A stretch of DNA of 64,000 bases. It comes from Azohydromonas caseinilytica (GTDB lineage: Bacteria; Pseudomonadota; Gammaproteobacteria; Burkholderiales; Burkholderiaceae_C). Location: positions 248,001-312,000 of the forward strand of contig NZ_JABBFW010000005.1 of assembly GCF_012927045.1 (NCBI RefSeq), given 5' to 3'. Position 1 is the stretch's first letter. Each line of letters opens with the position of its first letter. The notes beneath the pieces are model-generated. The model worked only from the letters and a program-made list of their open reading frames with translations, ran no database searches and was not told the origin of the DNA. Shown here piece after piece: positions 52,765 through 63,954 of this stretch. Both the position numbers and the translations under genes were made by a program.

Positions 52765-54914
52765 GCGGCCAGCCGCGAGAGGTCGGCCACGCGGTTCATC
52801 GCCGCGTGCAGCGTGGACAGCAGCGCCAGGCGGTTGGCGCGCAGCGCCGCGTCCTCGGCGTTGACCATCACCTGGTCGAAGAAGGCATCCACCGGCGCCT
52901 TGAGCGCGGCCAGCGCCTGCAGCGAGCCCTGGTAGTCGCCGGCCTCGAAGGCGGCGTCGGCCTTGGGCGCCACCGCCCGCAGCGCCTCGAACAGCGCGGC
53001 CTCGGCGCTCTCGCGCAGCAGCGCGGTGTCCACCGCCGGGCCGGCGCCGCCCTCGGACTTCTTGAGGATGTTGCCCACGCGCTTGTTGGCCGCCGCCAGC
53101 GAGGCCGCCTCGGGCAGGGCCGAGAAGGCGCGCACCGCGGCCAGCCGCTTGGGCACCTGGCCCAGGCGCGCCGGGCGCAGCGCCAGCACCGCGTCCACTT
53201 CCTGCGCGCTGTAGCCCTGCTCGCGCAGGCTGACCGCCAGGCGGTCGAACATGAAGTCCAGCAGCGCGGCGCCGGGGTCGGTGATCAGCTCGCCGAAGGG
53301 CGGCACGGCCTGCGCCACCAGCTCCGGCAGCGCCAGCGGCAGGTTCTTCTCGGTCAGCAGCCGGATCACGCCCAGCGCATGGCGGCGCAGCGCGAAGGGG
53401 TCCTTGTCGCCGGTGGGCAGCTGGCCGATGCCGAACAGGCCCACCAGCGTCTCCAGCTTGTCGGCCAGCGCCAGCACGGTGCCGGTGTGGTTGCGCGGCA
53501 GCACGTCGCCGGCGAAGCGCGGCTTGTAGTGGTCCTCGATGGCGATGGCCACGCCGTCGCGCAGGCCCTCGTGGCGCGCGTAGTAGCCGCCCATGATCCC
53601 CTGCAGCTCCGGGAACTCGCCCACCATGTCGGTGAGCAGGTCGGTCTTGGCCAGCAGCGCGGCCTCGCGCACCTTGCTGTCGAGCACCTCGAACTCGTCC
53701 TTGGCCTCCACGGTGTACGGCACCGTGGCCAGGCGCATCTGGTTCACGATGGCGTGGCCGATGGCCCGCACCCGCTCGGCGCGCTGCCCTTGAGTGCCGA
53801 GCTTGCCGTGGTAGACCACCTTGGCCAGGCCGGGCACGCGCGAGGCCAGCGTCTTCTTGCGGTCCTGGTCGAAGAAGAACTTGGCGTCGGCCAGGCGCGG
53901 GCGCACCACGCGCTCGTTGCCCTGCACCACGGCGCTCGCGTCCTCGGGGCGGATGTTGCTCACCACCAGGAAGCGGTTGGTCAGCCTGCCCTGGGCGTCC
54001 AGCAGCGGGAAGTACTTCTGATTGGCCTTCATCGTCAGGATCAGGCACTCCTGCGGCACTTCCAGGAACTGGCTGTCGAACTGGCAAGTGAGCACGTTGG
54101 GGCGCTCGACCAGGGCCGTGACCTCGTCGAGCAGCGCCTCGTCGTCGATGGGCTTGAGGCCTTCCCTGGCGGCGGCTTCCTGCAGCTGGCGCGCGATCTC
54201 GGCGCGGCGGGCCTCGAAACCGGCAATCACCGCCCCTTCTTGCTGCAATTGCTGCGCATAGCCGTCGGCATCGAGCAGCACCACGGGGTCGGTGGCGGCC
54301 TCGAAGCGGTGGCCGTGCGTGGCGCGGCCGGCCTGCAGGCCCAGCGCGTGGACCGGCACCACGTCGGCGCCGTGCAGCGCCACCAGCGCATGCGCCGGGC
54401 GCACGAAGTGCACGCTGCTCCAGCCGTCGGCGAGCTGGTAGCTCATGACCTTGGGGATGGGCAGCTTCGCCAGGGCCTCTTCCAGGGCCTTCTGCAGGCC
54501 GTCGGCCAAGGTGGCGCCGCGCTGCGTGGTCTGCAGGAACAGCGCCTCGGCCTTGCCGTCGGGGCGGCGCTGCAGCCGCGGCAGCACCGAGGCGTCGACG
54601 CCCAGCGCGCCCAGCTTCTTCAGCAGCGCCGGCGTGGGCTGGCCCTCGGCATTGAGCGCCACCGCCACCGGCATCAGCTTCACCAGCTGCTCGCGGTCGG
54701 CCCCCTGCGCGGCCACGCCCGTGAGGTGCGCGGCCAGGCGCCGCGGCGAGGCAAAGGGCGTGGCCACCGAATCGGCGCCGGCCAGCCCGGCGGCCTGCAG
54801 GCCCTTGAGCAGGCCCTGGGTAAAGGCATCGCCCAGGCTCTTGAGCGCCTTGGGCGGGAGTTCCTCGACGAACAGTTCGACGAGCAGGTTCTTGGTCATG
54901 TCGGAAGCCGCCAT
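52761..54914 (-). CDS. glyS: Glycine--tRNA ligase beta subunit
   Basis: This 717-residue subunit of the bacterial alpha2beta2 glycyl-tRNA synthetase binds tRNA and supports catalysis. The start is LLVELFVEELPPKALKSLGDAF. Internal landmarks are SPRRLAAHLTG, PKVMSYQLADG, LLDEVTALVERPNVL, KANQKYFPLLD, and FFFDQDRK in the middle, and a C-terminal DALR-type anticodon-binding part (VMVNAEDAALRANRLALL). It overlaps glyQ by one base (TGATG) and gmhB by four. Confidence 0.97.
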   Translation of the reverse strand: MAASDMTKNLLVELFVEELPPKALKSLGDAFTQGLLKGLQAAGLAGADSVATPFASPRRLAAHLTGVAAQGADREQLVKLMPVAVALNAEGQPTPALLKKLGALGVDASVLPRLQRRPDGKAEALFLQTTQRGATLADGLQKALEEALAKLPIPKVMSYQLADGWSSVHFVRPAHALVALHGADVVPVHALGLQAGRATHGHRFEAATDPVVLLDADGYAQQLQQEGAVIAGFEARRAEIARQLQEAAAREGLKPIDDEALLDEVTALVERPNVLTCQFDSQFLEVPQECLILTMKANQKYFPLLDAQGRLTNRFLVVSNIRPEDASAVVQGNERVVRPRLADAKFFFDQDRKKTLASRVPGLAKVVYHGKLGTQGQRAERVRAIGHAIVNQMRLATVPYTVEAKDEFEVLDSKVREAALLAKTDLLTDMVGEFPELQGIMGGYYARHEGLRDGVAIAIEDHYKPRFAGDVLPRNHTGTVLALADKLETLVGLFGIGQLPTGDKDPFALRRHALGVIRLLTEKNLPLALPELVAQAVPPFGELITDPGAALLDFMFDRLAVSLREQGYSAQEVDAVLALRPARLGQVPKRLAAVRAFSALPEAASLAAANKRVGNILKKSEGGAGPAVDTALLRESAEAALFEALRAVAPKADAAFEAGDYQGSLQALAALKAPVDAFFDQVMVNAEDAALRANRLALLSTLHAAMNRVADLSRLAA

Positions 54915-55843
54915 CACGCCGCCTTCTTCTTGAGTTCGAGTTGTGCCGTGACCTCGTCGGCCCAGGCCTTGGGCGCCATGGGGAAGCCCAGGCGGGCGCG
55001 GCTGTCGAGGTAGCTCGCCGCCACCGCGCGCGCGAGGTTGCGGATGCGGCCGATGTAGGCCGCGCGCTCGGTCACGCTGATGGCGCCGCGTGCGTCCAGC
55101 AAATTGAAGGTGTGGGCCGCCTTGAGCACCTGCTCGTAGGCCGGCAGCGCCAGCTGCTGCGCGATGAGGTGCTGGGCTTGCTTCTCGTGCGCGCCGAAGG
55201 CGGTGAGCAGGAACTCCACGTCGGAGTGCTCGAAGTTGTAGGTGCTCTGCTCCACCTCGTTCTGGTGGAACACGTCGCCGTACTTCAGGCCCGGGGTGAA
55301 TTCGAGGTCGTAGACGTTCTCCACGCCCTGCAGGTACATCGCCAGCCGCTCCAGGCCGTAGGTGATCTCGCCGGTGGCGGGCTTGCAGTCGATGCCGCCG
55401 ACCTGCTGGAAGTAGGTGAACTGCGTCACCTCCATGCCGTTGAGCCACACCTCCCAGCCCAGGCCCCAGGCGCCCAGCGTGGGGTTCTCCCAGTCGTCCT
55501 CGACGAAGCGGATGTCGTTCTTCTTGAGGTCGAAGCCCAGCGCCTGCAGCGAGCCCAGGTACAGCTCCAGGATGTTGGCCGGCGCGGGCTTGAGCACGAC
55601 CTGGTACTGGTAGTAGTGCTGCAGCCGGTTGGGGTTGTCGCCGTAGCGCCCGTCCTTGGGCCGGCGGCTGGGTTGCACGTAGGCGGCCTTCCAGGGCTCG
55701 GGGCCGATTGCGCGCAGGAAGGTGGCGGTGTGGCTGGTGCCGGCGCCGACCTCCATGTCGTAAGGCTGCAGCAGCGCGCAGCCCTGGGCGCCCCAGTATT
55801 CCTGCAGGCGAAGGATGATTTGCTGGAAGCTCAGCGTGGCCAT
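54914..55843 (-). CDS. glyQ: Glycine--tRNA ligase alpha subunit
   Basis: This 309-residue catalytic subunit of class II glycyl-tRNA synthetase starts [51 protein letters not shown]. It has [32 protein letters not shown] and [21 protein letters not shown]. The ATG at 55843 is the only one that gives the family start. It heads the glyQ-glyS-gmhB-plsC-M48 operon. Confidence 0.97.
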   Translation of the reverse strand: MATLSFQQIILRLQEYWGAQGCALLQPYDMEVGAGTSHTATFLRAIGPEPWKAAYVQPSRRPKDGRYGDNPNRLQHYYQYQVVLKPAPANILELYLGSLQALGFDLKKNDIRFVEDDWENPTLGAWGLGWEVWLNGMEVTQFTYFQQVGGIDCKPATGEITYGLERLAMYLQGVENVYDLEFTPGLKYGDVFHQNEVEQSTYNFEHSDVEFLLTAFGAHEKQAQHLIAQQLALPAYEQVLKAAHTFNLLDARGAISVTERAAYIGRIRNLARAVAASYLDSRARLGFPMAPKAWADEVTAQLELKKKAA

Positions 55844-55984
55844 GGCGTGGGAGTTCGGACCTAAACCCTTGATTCTAGGGTGGCGCCCGGGACGCCCTCG
55901 CGCGGCCGGGGACCGTGGCCCCGCCCACGCCAATCCTGCGCGGGCGCCGGCCGGATCGCGGTGGCGGCGGCCCGGCAGCCGCCC

Positions 55985-57514
55985 TCAGGCGCGCCGCACC
56001 CGCGCCAGGACCAGCACGATGGTGCCCAGCGCTGCCAGCAGCAGCGGCCACAGCCCGCCGTGCGCCGCCCACCAGGCGAAGGGCGTGACGCCCTCGCGCG
56101 CCTGCACCGTGGCGTCGAGCGTGCCCCGGGTGAAGGCCGGCAGCTGCGCCGTGACGCGGCCCTGCTCGTCGATGACGGCGGTGATGCCGGTGTTGGTGGA
56201 GCGCAGCATCGGGATCTGGAACTCCAGCGCGCGCATGCGGCTGATGTTGAGATGCTGCGGCAGCGCCACCGTCGGGCCGAACCAGCCGATGTTGCTCAGG
56301 TTCACGAACACCGTGGGCGCCAGCGTCGGCTCCTGGAAACGCTGCGCCAGCTCCTCGCCGAACAGGTCCTCGTAGCAGATGTTGGGCGCCAGGCGCTGGC
56401 CCAGCGTGTTGAAGGACGGCGCGTTCAGCGGCCCGCGGTCGAAGTCGCCCAGCGGGATCTGCATCAGGTTCGTGAACCAGCGCAGCCCCGCGGGAATGAA
56501 CTCGCCGAAGGGCACCAGGTGCACCTTGTCGTAGCGGTAGGGGGCGCCCGAGGCCGTGTGCGAGGACACGCCCAGCACCGAGTTGGTGTAGCCGTTCTCG
56601 AAGTCGCCCAGCGGCACGCCGATGAGCGCGGACTTGGGCGAGTGCTCGAAGTGGTCGCGCAGGCTGTCCCAGTAGCGAGGGTCGAAGTCCTTGAGCTGCG
56701 AGGGCAGCAGCGGGATGGCGGTCTCGGGCGCCACCACCAGGTCGCCGCGCGCCTGCATCAGCGCCTGGCGCAGCCAGGCCAGCGCGCCGGGCAGGTGCTC
56801 GACGGCGAACTTCTCGTCCTGCGCCACGTTGGTCTGCACCAGGCTCACGCGCAGCGTGCCGTGGCCCAGGGTGAAGGCCGCCGGCCCCGAGGCGGCGCTG
56901 AGCCCCAGCACCACCGCCACCCCGGCCAGGGCCAGCGCCAGCGCGCGCGGCCCCGCGCGCGCGGCCAGCACCGGCAGCGCCGCCAGCAGCGCCGCCGCCG
57001 CGCCGATGCCGTACACGCCCACCCAGGGCGCCAGCACCGCCAGCGGCGCGTCCACCTGCGCGTAGCCGCTGGCCAGCCAGGGGAAACCGGTGAACAGCAC
57101 CCCGCGGCCGAGCTCGGCCAGCAGCCACAGCGCCGCCCACAGCAGCGCATCCGGCACCGTGCGCCCGCGCCGCCATCGGGCGAACAGCCCCATGGCAACG
57201 CCCAGGTACAGCCCCATCGCCAGCGCCAGCAGCACCACGGCGATGACGGCCAGCGGCGCAGGCAGGCCGCCGTAGCGGTGCATGCTCACGAACAGCCACC
57301 AGGTGCCCGTGCCGACCCAGGCACTGCCGAAGACCCAGCCCAGCAGCGCCGCGCGCCGCGGCGCGGCTTCCTGCACGCGCCACGCCAGCAGCGCCACGCA
57401 CAACAGCTGCACCAGCCAGGCGCCGGTGTGGACAAAGACTTGAGCGTGCAGCGCTCCCAGCGCCGCCGCCAGCGGCAGCTCCAGCCGCCCGATCAGGCGC
57501 GAAACGGCATTCAA
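55985..57514 (-). CDS. lnt: Apolipoprotein N-acyltransferase
   Basis: This 509-residue inner-membrane enzyme adds the third acyl chain to lipoproteins, of which this window encodes several. About six N-terminal helices are followed by the nitrilase-like periplasmic domain with Glu in VVAPETAIPLL, Lys in RYDKVHLVPFGEFIP and Cys in NICYEDLFGEE, then a C-terminal helix. The start is TTG at 57514, overlapping the corC stop as TTGA. Confidence 0.94.
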   Translation of the reverse strand: MNAVSRLIGRLELPLAAALGALHAQVFVHTGAWLVQLLCVALLAWRVQEAAPRRAALLGWVFGSAWVGTGTWWLFVSMHRYGGLPAPLAVIAVVLLALAMGLYLGVAMGLFARWRRGRTVPDALLWAALWLLAELGRGVLFTGFPWLASGYAQVDAPLAVLAPWVGVYGIGAAAALLAALPVLAARAGPRALALALAGVAVVLGLSAASGPAAFTLGHGTLRVSLVQTNVAQDEKFAVEHLPGALAWLRQALMQARGDLVVAPETAIPLLPSQLKDFDPRYWDSLRDHFEHSPKSALIGVPLGDFENGYTNSVLGVSSHTASGAPYRYDKVHLVPFGEFIPAGLRWFTNLMQIPLGDFDRGPLNAPSFNTLGQRLAPNICYEDLFGEELAQRFQEPTLAPTVFVNLSNIGWFGPTVALPQHLNISRMRALEFQIPMLRSTNTGITAVIDEQGRVTAQLPAFTRGTLDATVQAREGVTPFAWWAAHGGLWPLLLAALGTIVLVLARVRRA

Positions 57515-58398
57515 GATGCGGGCGCGTCAGCGCCGGGGATGCGCGTGACCTTGAACCAGCGCACCGCGCCGCCGCGCGCGAGCATGACCGTGAAGCGCAG
57601 CGGCCCGATGTCCACCGCCTCGCCGCGCCGGGGCACATGGCCGAGCTCGTGCGCGACCAGGCCGCCGATGGTGTCGAAGTCCTCACTGGGCAGCGCGGCG
57701 GCGAAGGCCTCGTTGACGTCGCCGATCTCGGCGTCGCCGGCGACGCGGTAGCTGCCGTCGGCCAGGGTGTAGACGGCCGACTCGGCGTCCTTGTCGTCGA
57801 ACTCGTCCTCGATCTCGCCGACGATCTCCTCCAGCACGTCCTCGATGGTGATGAGCCCGGCGGTGTTGCCGAACTCGTCGATGACGATGGCCAGGTGGTT
57901 GCGGTTGCTGCGGAAGTCGCGCAGCAGCTCGTTGAGCCGCTTGCTCTCGGGCACGAACACGGCCGGGCGCAGCAGCGTGCGCAGCTTGAGCTCGGGCGCG
58001 CGCTGCAGCTTGAGCAGGTCCTTGGCCATGAGGATGCCGATGATGTTGTCGCGCCGGCCGTCGTAGACCGGAAAGCGCGAGTGGCCCGCGCCGATGACCA
58101 GCTCCAGCAGCGCCTCGTAGGGCGCCTCGATGTCGAGCAGGTCCATGCGCGGGGCGGCCACCATCACGTCGCCGGCGCTCATGTCGGCCATGCGCAGCAC
58201 GCCCTCGAGCATCAGGCGCGATTCGGGTTCGATGAGCTCGCGCTGCTCGGCGTCGGCCAGCGTTTCCATCAGTTCAGCCTTGGAATCGGGCCCCGGGGAG
58301 ATGAACTCCACCAGGCGTTCGAACAGGCTGCGTTTTTCGGGCGCCAGGCGCGGAGGTCGGCCGGACGCGGATTTGGCTGGTTGAGGCGGCTCTGACAC
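57511..58398 (-). CDS. corC: CorC/HlyC family CBS-domain protein
   Basis: This 295-residue cytoplasmic protein has two CBS domains (VMVAAPRMDLLDIEAPYEALLELVIGAGHSRFPVYDGRRDNIIGILMAKDLLK; VPESKRLNELLRDFRSNRNHLAIVIDEFGNTAGLITIEDVLEEIVGEIEDE) and a C-terminal CorC_HlyC domain (FDTIGGLVAHELGHVPRRGEAVDIG). It lacks the membrane part of larger HlyC proteins. It is linked to magnesium/cobalt efflux in enterobacteria, and in this order it always precedes lnt. The start is GTG at 58398. Confidence 0.93.
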   Translation of the reverse strand: MSEPPQPAKSASGRPPRLAPEKRSLFERLVEFISPGPDSKAELMETLADAEQRELIEPESRLMLEGVLRMADMSAGDVMVAAPRMDLLDIEAPYEALLELVIGAGHSRFPVYDGRRDNIIGILMAKDLLKLQRAPELKLRTLLRPAVFVPESKRLNELLRDFRSNRNHLAIVIDEFGNTAGLITIEDVLEEIVGEIEDEFDDKDAESAVYTLADGSYRVAGDAEIGDVNEAFAAALPSEDFDTIGGLVAHELGHVPRRGEAVDIGPLRFTVMLARGGAVRWFKVTRIPGADAPAS

Positions 58399-58519
58399 GG
58401 CAGGTGTCGGAAGTGGGAAGAGGGCAAGAATACCCGATCGGCTTGACAGGGCACGGAGCTTGCATGACAGTCCGTCGCCCTTATCCGACCCCCCTGGCTC
58501 ACGGGCCAGGCAGCAGCCC
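58399..58519. promoter_or_regulatory. Divergent promoter region corC / COG0523
   Basis: This 121-base gap contains a perfect TTGACA (58443) on the plus strand, but the -10 about 17 bases on is poor (GACAGT). No recognisable Zur palindrome is seen. Confidence 0.35.
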
Positions 58520-59572
<1,053 letters not shown>

Positions 59573-59657
59573 GGGGTGCACAGCAGGGCCGTGGCTACAA
59601 TGCCGCGCGCCGTGCGCACCCCCCCGCGCGGCGCCCCGTCGATTCGAGGAGAGCGAT

Positions 59658-60293
59658 GTGAGCAAGACCCCGGTCCAGACTGCGGCGGCCGCCGGCCCGT
59701 CATCCCCGATCGAGACCGCCACGGCCGTGGCCTCATCCCCGGCCACCAGCCGCTTCGCCGAGCGCTTTTCGCCCTCTCCTCAACCCGCCGCCAGAACCTA
59801 TCCCGATCCCGCCATGGAAACTCTCAAGCCCCCCGTCAAGGCGGACCCCAAGCTCGCCAACGCCTGGAAAACCAAGTCGGGCAGCGAGCTCACCGAAGAA
59901 GAACTGCTCGCCATGCCTGAGAGCGAGTACATGAACGACAAGCAGCTGGAGTTCTTCCGTACGCGGCTGTCCGCGCTCAAGGACGACCTGCTGTCCAACG
60001 CCGGCGAGACCACCGAGCACCTGCGCGAGGACACCTCCATCGTTCCCGATCCGGCCGACCGCGCCACGATCGAGGAGGAGCATGCGCTGGAGCTGCGCAC
60101 CCGCGACCGCGAGCGCAAGCTGCTCAAGAAGATCTCGCAGTCGCTGGCACGCATCGACGCCGGCGACTACGGCTACTGCGACGAGACCGGCGAGCCCATC
60201 GGCTTGGGCCGGCTGCTGGCGCGCCCGACGGCCACGCTGTCGCTGGAAGCGCAGCAGCGCCGCGAGCTCAAGCAGAAGATGTTCGGCGACTGA
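59658..60293 (+). CDS. dksA: DksA-family RNA polymerase regulator with one-Cys zinc-finger site
   Basis: This 211-residue transcription factor acts with ppGpp in the RNA polymerase secondary channel. A coiled-coil part (MNDKQLEFFRTRLSALKDDLL... to RKLLKKISQSLARIDAGDYG) leads to the globular motif YCDETGEPIGLGRLLARP. The four zinc-finger positions are Cys174, Thr177, Ser195 and Ala198, so no zinc can be held; this C-type form is usual in betaproteobacteria. About 90 N-terminal residues, Ala/Pro/Ser rich, are longer than in E. coli. The start is GTG at 59658 with GAGGAGAG upstream. Confidence 0.88.
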   Translation: MSKTPVQTAAAAGPSSPIETATAVASSPATSRFAERFSPSPQPAARTYPDPAMETLKPPVKADPKLANAWKTKSGSELTEEELLAMPESEYMNDKQLEFFRTRLSALKDDLLSNAGETTEHLREDTSIVPDPADRATIEEEHALELRTRDRERKLLKKISQSLARIDAGDYGYCDETGEPIGLGRLLARPTATLSLEAQQRRELKQKMFGD

Positions 60294-60319
60294 GCACGCC
60301 GCGCCGCCCTCCCCCGCCC

Positions 60320-61819
60320 ATGGCCGAGCCCAAGGACGGCACGAGCTTCCTGCGCAAGGTGGTGCGCCTGGTGGCCCCCACCGGCGCCGAGGGCGGCAGC
60401 CCCACGGACGACAGCACCCTGATGGGCCTGGAGCGCTCCGAGCTCAAGGCCATGATCGAGCGCAAGCGCCGCAACGACTTCGTGCGCAAGCGCGAGTTCG
60501 ACATGCTGCGCAAGCTGCGCCGCGAGGGCATGGCCAGCGCCGCCGCGCTGGAAGTCCTGCACCTGGACACCGAGCCGCGCGCCGACACCCCCGGTGCGCA
60601 GCCTGCCGAGAACGGCGTCAAGGCCAAGATCGACGCGATCGAGCAGCAGATGGTGGGCGACGCCACGCCCGCCAGCCGCGCGCTGGCACGCAGCGCCGCA
60701 CGCTCCTACACGACGTATGCCCCCGCGCCGGGCACGGGCTCGAAGGGCGGCAGCGAGGTGATGCAGGACCCGCTGCTCGACGAGGCCGTGATCGCCTTCG
60801 CCAACGGCGAGTTCGTGCGCTGCGAGCAGCTGCTGGCCGAGCTCACCGGCCCCGGTGGCCTGCGCGCCAACCATGCCGAGACCTGGCTGGTGCGGTTGGA
60901 CCTCTACCGCGCCACCGGTGCGCAGGCCGCCTTCGAGACGCTGGCGGCCGAGTTCGCGCAGCGCTTCCACCGCTCGCCGCCGCAATGGTTCTCGCTGCCC
61001 CAGCGCCTGACGCAGCTGCCGCCGCCGGCCGGCGCCGCGCCGCGCCCGGGCCAGGACTGGGCCTGCCCGGCCGTGCTCGACGCCGCGGCGGTGCAGCGGC
61101 TGCAGGACTTCGTGCGCGAGGTGCCGCAACCCTGGGTGCTGGACTGGTCGGGGCTGCAGCATGTGCATGCCGACGCGCCGGCGAGCCTGGCGCCGCTGCT
61201 GCAGGCCTGGGCCGGCCAGCCGCTGCACATGCACTGGCTGGGCAGCGACATGCTGCTGCAGCGCCTGCGCGAGGCCACGCCCGCCGGCGTGCGTGACACC
61301 GACCCCGCGCTGTGGCTGCTGCGGCTGCAGGCGCTGCGGTTGCTGCACCGCGCCCAGGCCTTCGACGAGGCCGCCATCGATTACTGCATCACCTACGAGA
61401 TCTCGCCCCCGCCCTGGGAGCCGCCCAGCTGCCGCGTGCGCCTGACCCGCGAGGGCCTGGCCGCGCCGTCCTCGACGCTGGGCAGCTCGACGACGGCGAC
61501 CCTGGTGTCCGACTTCGAATCCTCGCTGCACGACAGCTCCACGGTGGAAGTGGAGCTGGCCGGCCAGCTCGTGGGCGACATCGGCCCCACGCTGCGACGG
61601 CTGCAGCAGCAGCTGGGCAACGCCGTGCGCGTGGACGTGCGCTGCGCGCGGCTGGTGCGCGTGGACTTCAATGCCGCGGGCGCCCTGCTCAAATGGGTGC
61701 AGGCGCGGCGCCAGGAGAACCGCAGCCTGGGCTTTTCCGACACCCACCGCCTGGTCGCGCTGCTGCTGGGCGCGATGGGCATCAACGAGCACGCCCGCGT
61801 GCGCGTGCACAACACCTGA
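60320..61819 (+). CDS. Hypothetical protein with STAS-like C-terminal domain
   Basis: This is a 499-residue protein. The N-terminal part (about 1-70) is charged and helical (RSELKAMIERKRRNDFVRKREFDMLRKLRRE). The middle (about 160-320) is tetratricopeptide-like (EAVIAFANGEFVRCEQLLAELT). The C-terminal 130 residues contain VEVELAGQLVGDIGPTLRRLQQQLGNAVRVDVRCARLVRVDFNAAGALLKWVQ, a STAS-like strand-helix pattern. It is conserved upstream of hslVU in this order. Its role is unknown. Confidence 0.7.
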   Translation: MAEPKDGTSFLRKVVRLVAPTGAEGGSPTDDSTLMGLERSELKAMIERKRRNDFVRKREFDMLRKLRREGMASAAALEVLHLDTEPRADTPGAQPAENGVKAKIDAIEQQMVGDATPASRALARSAARSYTTYAPAPGTGSKGGSEVMQDPLLDEAVIAFANGEFVRCEQLLAELTGPGGLRANHAETWLVRLDLYRATGAQAAFETLAAEFAQRFHRSPPQWFSLPQRLTQLPPPAGAAPRPGQDWACPAVLDAAAVQRLQDFVREVPQPWVLDWSGLQHVHADAPASLAPLLQAWAGQPLHMHWLGSDMLLQRLREATPAGVRDTDPALWLLRLQALRLLHRAQAFDEAAIDYCITYEISPPPWEPPSCRVRLTREGLAAPSSTLGSSTTATLVSDFESSLHDSSTVEVELAGQLVGDIGPTLRRLQQQLGNAVRVDVRCARLVRVDFNAAGALLKWVQARRQENRSLGFSDTHRLVALLLGAMGINEHARVRVHNT

Positions 61820-61885
61820 ACCCCGCCGTCCACCTGTCGGGCGGCTCTTTGACGCGGCCTTCGCGCCGCTTGAGGCTCTAGACCC

Positions 61886-62443
61886 ATGGAACCCTTTCAC
61901 GGCACCACCATCCTCAGCGTGCGCCGCGGCCCCCTCGTCGCCCTGGGCGGCGACGGCCAGGTGACGCTGGGCCAGATCGTCGTCAAGTCCAGCGCGCGCA
62001 AGGTGCGCCGGCTCTACCGTGAGCAGGTCCTGGCCGGCTTTGCCGGCGCCACGGCCGACGCCTTCACCCTCTTCGAGCGCTTCGAGGGCAAGCTGGAGAA
62101 GCACCAGGGCCACCTGGTGCGCGCCGCCGTCGAGCTGACCAAGGACTGGCGCACCGACCGCGTGCTGCGCCGCCTGGAGGCCATGCTGGCCGTGGCGGAC
62201 AAGGACACCTCGCTGATCATCACCGGCAACGGCGACGTGCTGGAGCCCGAGCACGGCATCGTGGCCATTGGCTCCGGCGGCGCCTACGCGCAGGCCGCAG
62301 CGCGCGCGCTGCTGCAGCACACCGAGCTGTCGCCGCAGGAGATCGTCAAGCAGGCGCTGACCATCGCCGGCGACCTGTGCATCTACACCAACCAGAGCCA
62401 CGTGATCGAGACCCTGGGCGCCGCTCCCGCGGCCGCCGCCTGA
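61886..62443 (+). CDS. hslV: ATP-dependent protease subunit HslV
   Basis: This 185-residue N-terminal nucleophile hydrolase is the peptidase of HslUV. The catalytic Thr is expected at residue 7 after processing ([14 protein letters not shown]). Further motifs are [34 protein letters not shown], and [20 protein letters not shown]. It is 67 bases after the STAS-like gene and precedes hslU. Confidence 0.96.
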   Translation: MEPFHGTTILSVRRGPLVALGGDGQVTLGQIVVKSSARKVRRLYREQVLAGFAGATADAFTLFERFEGKLEKHQGHLVRAAVELTKDWRTDRVLRRLEAMLAVADKDTSLIITGNGDVLEPEHGIVAIGSGGAYAQAAARALLQHTELSPQEIVKQALTIAGDLCIYTNQSHVIETLGAAPAAAA

Positions 62444-62487
62444 GGCTCGCGCGTTTGTTGGATCTCACTTCTTTTTCGAGTCACGCC

Positions 62488-63828
62488 ATGAGCGCCATGA
62501 CCCCCCAGGAAATCGTCTCCGAGCTCGACCGCCACATCGTCGGCCAGGCGCAGGCCAAGCGCATGGTGGCCATCGCGCTGCGCAACCGCTGGCGCCGCCA
62601 GCAGGTGGACGAGAAGCTGCGCACGGAGATCACCCCCAAGAACATCCTGATGATCGGCCCCACCGGCGTGGGCAAGACCGAGATCGCCCGCCGCCTGGCG
62701 CGGCTGGCCGACGCGCCCTTCATCAAGGTCGAGGCCACCAAGTTCACCGAGGTAGGCTACGTCGGCAAGGATGTGGACACCATCGTGCGCGACCTGGTGG
62801 ACGTGGCCGTCAAGCAGGAGCGCGAGCGCCAGATGCGCACCAAGCGCGCACAGGCCGAGGACGCCGCCGAGGAGCGCGTGCTCGACATCCTGGTGCCCAT
62901 GCCCCGCTCTTCGGGCTTCGGCCTCACCGAGATCGCCGCCCCGCCCGCCGACAACGCCGCGCGCCAGGGCATGCGCAAACGGCTGCGCGAGGGCGCGCTC
63001 GACGACAAGGAGATCGAGATCGAGGTGGCCGACCACCGCCCGGCGCTGGAGATCCTGGGCCCGCAGGGCATGGAGGAGATGGCCGAGCAGCTCAAGGGCC
63101 TGTTCTCGCAGTTCGGCGCCAACAAGCGCCACACCCGCAAGCTCAAGATCGCCGAGGCGCTGAAGCTGCTGGTGGAGGAAGAGGCGGCCAAGCTGGTCAA
63201 CGAGGACGAGATCAAGACCGCGGCGCTGGCCCATGCCGAGGGCAACGGCATCGTCTTCATCGACGAGATCGACAAGGTCGCCGGCAGCGGCGAGTCGCGC
63301 GGCGCCGACGTCTCGCGCCAGGGCGTGCAGCGCGACCTGCTGCCGCTGGTCGAGGGCACCACCGTCAACACCAAGTACGGCATGGTGCGCACCGACCACA
63401 TCCTGTTCATCGCCTCGGGCGCGTTCCACCTGTCCAAGCCCAGTGACCTCATTCCCGAGCTGCAAGGGCGCTTTCCCATCCGCGTCGAACTCGGTTCGCT
63501 GTCGGTGGACGACTTCGAAGCCATCCTCAAGTCCACGCACGCCAGCCTGGTGAAGCAGTACCAGGCGTTGCTGGCCACCGAGGGCGTGGCGCTGGAGATC
63601 ACGGCCGAGGGCATCCGGCGCCTGGCGCAGATCGCCTTCGACGTCAACGAGCGCACCGAGAACATCGGCGCGCGGCGCCTGGCCACGGTGATGGAGCGGC
63701 TGCTCGACGAGGTCAGCTTCGACGCCCCCAACCTCGCGGGCACCACCGTCACGCTCGATGCCGCGGCGGTGGACGCCAAGCTCGGCGAGCTCTCGCGCAA
63801 CGAGGACCTGTCGCGCTTCATCCTCTGA
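62488..63828 (+). CDS. hslU: ATP-dependent protease ATPase subunit HslU
   Basis: This 446-residue AAA+ unfoldase of HslUV has the start [16 protein letters not shown], Walker A GPTGVGKT (57-64), pore motif [10 protein letters not shown], Walker [13 protein letters not shown] and C-terminal end [13 protein letters not shown], which docks into HslV. The ATG at 62488 or 62497 may be used. It ends in a REP-like repeat. Confidence 0.97.
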   Translation: MSAMTPQEIVSELDRHIVGQAQAKRMVAIALRNRWRRQQVDEKLRTEITPKNILMIGPTGVGKTEIARRLARLADAPFIKVEATKFTEVGYVGKDVDTIVRDLVDVAVKQERERQMRTKRAQAEDAAEERVLDILVPMPRSSGFGLTEIAAPPADNAARQGMRKRLREGALDDKEIEIEVADHRPALEILGPQGMEEMAEQLKGLFSQFGANKRHTRKLKIAEALKLLVEEEAAKLVNEDEIKTAALAHAEGNGIVFIDEIDKVAGSGESRGADVSRQGVQRDLLPLVEGTTVNTKYGMVRTDHILFIASGAFHLSKPSDLIPELQGRFPIRVELGSLSVDDFEAILKSTHASLVKQYQALLATEGVALEITAEGIRRLAQIAFDVNERTENIGARRLATVMERLLDEVSFDAPNLAGTTVTLDAAAVDAKLGELSRNEDLSRFIL

Positions 63829-63838
63829 GCGCACAACC

Positions 63839-63877
63839 GTTCGGGCTGAGCCTGTCGAAGGGCTCAGGGCGAAAAGG
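63839..63877. repeat. REP-like palindromic repeat after hslU
   Basis: CGTTCGGGCTGAGCCTGTCG followed by AAGGGCTCAGGGCGAA forms an imperfect hairpin with GGGCTGAGCC pairing to GGGCTCAGGG. It is related to the copies at 3607-3703 and 41817-41843. Confidence 0.78.
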
Positions 63878-63954
63878 AGATGAGTGGGCCGGCCGCTTGC
63901 CCCCAGGCGGCGGCCCGCTGCGCGCCCGCGGCGACCTCGAAAGGAGCCCGCACG

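Noticed and set aside
52162-54087. Long upstream extension of gmhB
   Set aside because: It is an antiparallel-like shadow of glyS; the real start at 52764 gives a normal GmhB length.
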